Of a DNA stretch of 33,541 bases, positions 32,595 through 33,541 are shown piece after piece. The notes beneath the pieces are model-generated. The model was not told where the DNA came from. It ran no database searches and was given only the letters and a program-made list of their open reading frames with translations. The translations under genes were made by a program, and so were the position numbers. The first letter of the stretch is position 1, and every line of letters starts with the position of its first letter. The stretch lies in assembly GCA_017414385.1 (NCBI GenBank), contig JAFQMO010000041.1, positions 1-33,541 on the forward strand, written 5' to 3'. The DNA is from Clostridia bacterium. GTDB lineage: Bacteria; Bacillota; Clostridia; Oscillospirales; CAG-272.

Positions 32595-33541
32595 ATGAAA
32601 ACAAAGAAAAAAATCGCATTTTGGCTTTCATTCATGATGGTCATGACATCCATTGTTTTGTTTCCTCAGCTTGAAGCGGTGGCTTTGGCTGAAGAAACAG
32701 AGGTACTTGAGCAATCGGTAACACTCAGCGAAGAGCTTCCTTTGATTTGTGCAGAGGGACTTCCGGCTGAAATTACCGAAGCGAATATTCAGAAATACGG
32801 TCATATTCAGCGGATAGAAACAACAGAGTTAAACAAGATCAAGTTCAAAAATCGGGATGATACAGTCTCGGTGTACCATTTTTCGGAAAATATCCGTTAC
32901 GAGGATGCAAACGGAGTGATCCGCGATAAATCGAATCAACTGTTTCTGCAATCCGATGGATCTTATAAGAATCAATACAATGATATACAGTATACATTCC
33001 CTTCCGGTATCAATAAAGGAGTAACAATCTCATCCGGCAATGTTTCTTTGGTTATGACGCCGGATGTACAGCTGCAGGCGTCAAAGCTTCCGGCAGTAAA
33101 GTACGAGACGGATGATGCTTCGTCCTTCCATAAAATCGTATATGAAAACGGATTTGGTACAGGAAAGGATATTGTTTATACGCCTGGGTATTCCGGATTT
33201 AAGGAAGACATTCTTTTAGAGGCACCGCCGACAGACAGCACATTCTCTTTTACAGTCACGGTCAAGAACGGATCCTTGAACAACAGGGAACAGTTTATTG
33301 AAATTCTTGATGAATCATCCGCTGTGATCGGAACGATCGGTTCGATTACGGTAGTGTCCGCTAACAATCGGTTTTCGGACGGTACATATTTGATGCAGCA
33401 ATATCCCGGCAGTATCGGACAGAAAACATACCGTGTTACAATGGAATTGGACGAAGAATTTCTTCAGTCGGAGGATGTTGTCTACCCTGTGACAGTTGAC
33501 CCTTCTGTAACAATCAATTCGTCGAGTGGAAGCACAAAGAC
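32595..33541 (+). CDS. N-terminal part of a large secreted protein (DNRLRE/RHS wall-protein type)
   Basis: The frame is open from ATG 32595 to the window end (315 complete codons), so the gene is cut off. GGAGG (32583-32587) precedes the start. A signal peptide is clear: MKTKKK, a hydrophobic core (WLSFMMVMTSIVLF) and a likely cleavage after ALA. The mature part is beta-rich and polar, with ENIRYEDANGVIRDKSN and VVYPVTVDPSVTI. A YPVTxDPxV segment typically comes just before DNRLRE domains in large Clostridia wall or RHS-repeat proteins, so the missing part may include RHS repeats and a polymorphic toxin or adhesion domain. Base composition is AT-richer than the neighbouring operon. Confidence 0.7.
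   Translation, partial: MKTKKKIAFWLSFMMVMTSIVLFPQLEAVALAEETEVLEQSVTLSEELPLICAEGLPAEITEANIQKYGHIQRIETTELNKIKFKNRDDTVSVYHFSENIRYEDANGVIRDKSNQLFLQSDGSYKNQYNDIQYTFPSGINKGVTISSGNVSLVMTPDVQLQASKLPAVKYETDDASSFHKIVYENGFGTGKDIVYTPGYSGFKEDILLEAPPTDSTFSFTVTVKNGSLNNREQFIEILDESSAVIGTIGSITVVSANNRFSDGTYLMQQYPGSIGQKTYRVTMELDEEFLQSEDVVYPVTVDPSVTINSSSGSTK

Overview
The window looks like chromosomal DNA from a spore-forming Firmicute of class Clostridia, probably an Oscillospirales/Ruminococcaceae-type gut bacterium. This is an inference from four things: a full-length SpoIIE, AAGGAG-type ribosome binding sites, textbook TTGACA-N17-TATAAT promoters, and Firmicutes families such as YqhQ/DUF1385, LCP and Cna-B/sortase-type surface proteins. 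Most of the window is moderately GC-rich. Two patches are visibly AT-richer: about 3420-5400 (an AraC-type regulator inside an inverted-repeat-bounded segment) and about 32160-33541 (start of a large secreted protein). No rRNA, tRNA, CRISPR array or transposase gene was recognised.

Layout. 1-840: the 3' end of a cell-wall-anchored surface protein with an EEPK repeat, then a tiny membrane peptide gene. 870-3413 (minus): an LsrG-like ABM protein and a GH78-type rhamnosidase-like enzyme in one operon. 3581-5387: AT-rich segment with about 40-bp inverted repeats at both ends, carrying an AraC-type regulator. 5436-9065 (minus): two tandem paralogous membrane proteins made of a membrane anchor, TPR and leucine-rich repeats, behind a perfect consensus promoter. 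9206-11973 (minus): ddl, murI and an acyl-ACP thioesterase. 12174-14557 (minus): DUF1385 protein, prmC and a DUF2752 protein.

14860-17688 (plus): an LCP-family wall enzyme, then eda and kdgK, the last two steps of hexuronate/KDG breakdown. 17819-18766 (plus): a NapH-like membrane ferredoxin preceded by a 20-codon upstream ORF that overlaps its start. 19244-23144 (plus): spoIIE and a TPR/BspA-type LRR membrane protein. 23229-25588 (minus): a four-helix membrane protein and guaB.

25880-28359 (plus): a compact operon of two small proteins, an SCP2-like protein and a class III aminotransferase, with a perfect dyad over the predicted transcription start. 28698-32143 (minus): an FGGY kinase, DeoC-type aldolase and iron alcohol dehydrogenase operon whose parts could form a short sugar-to-alcohol route. 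32595-33541 (plus): the N-terminal part of a secreted protein resembling DNRLRE/RHS-type wall proteins.

The segments most worth a second look are the inverted-repeat-bounded regulator (3581-5387), the small-protein/SCP2/aminotransferase operon with its operator (25968-28359), the kinase-aldolase-dehydrogenase operon, the coupled upstream ORF at 17880, the apparently frame-split Cys-rich mini-protein at 611-767, and the TPR-LRR paralog pair. Everything rests on reading the sequence; no database search was run.
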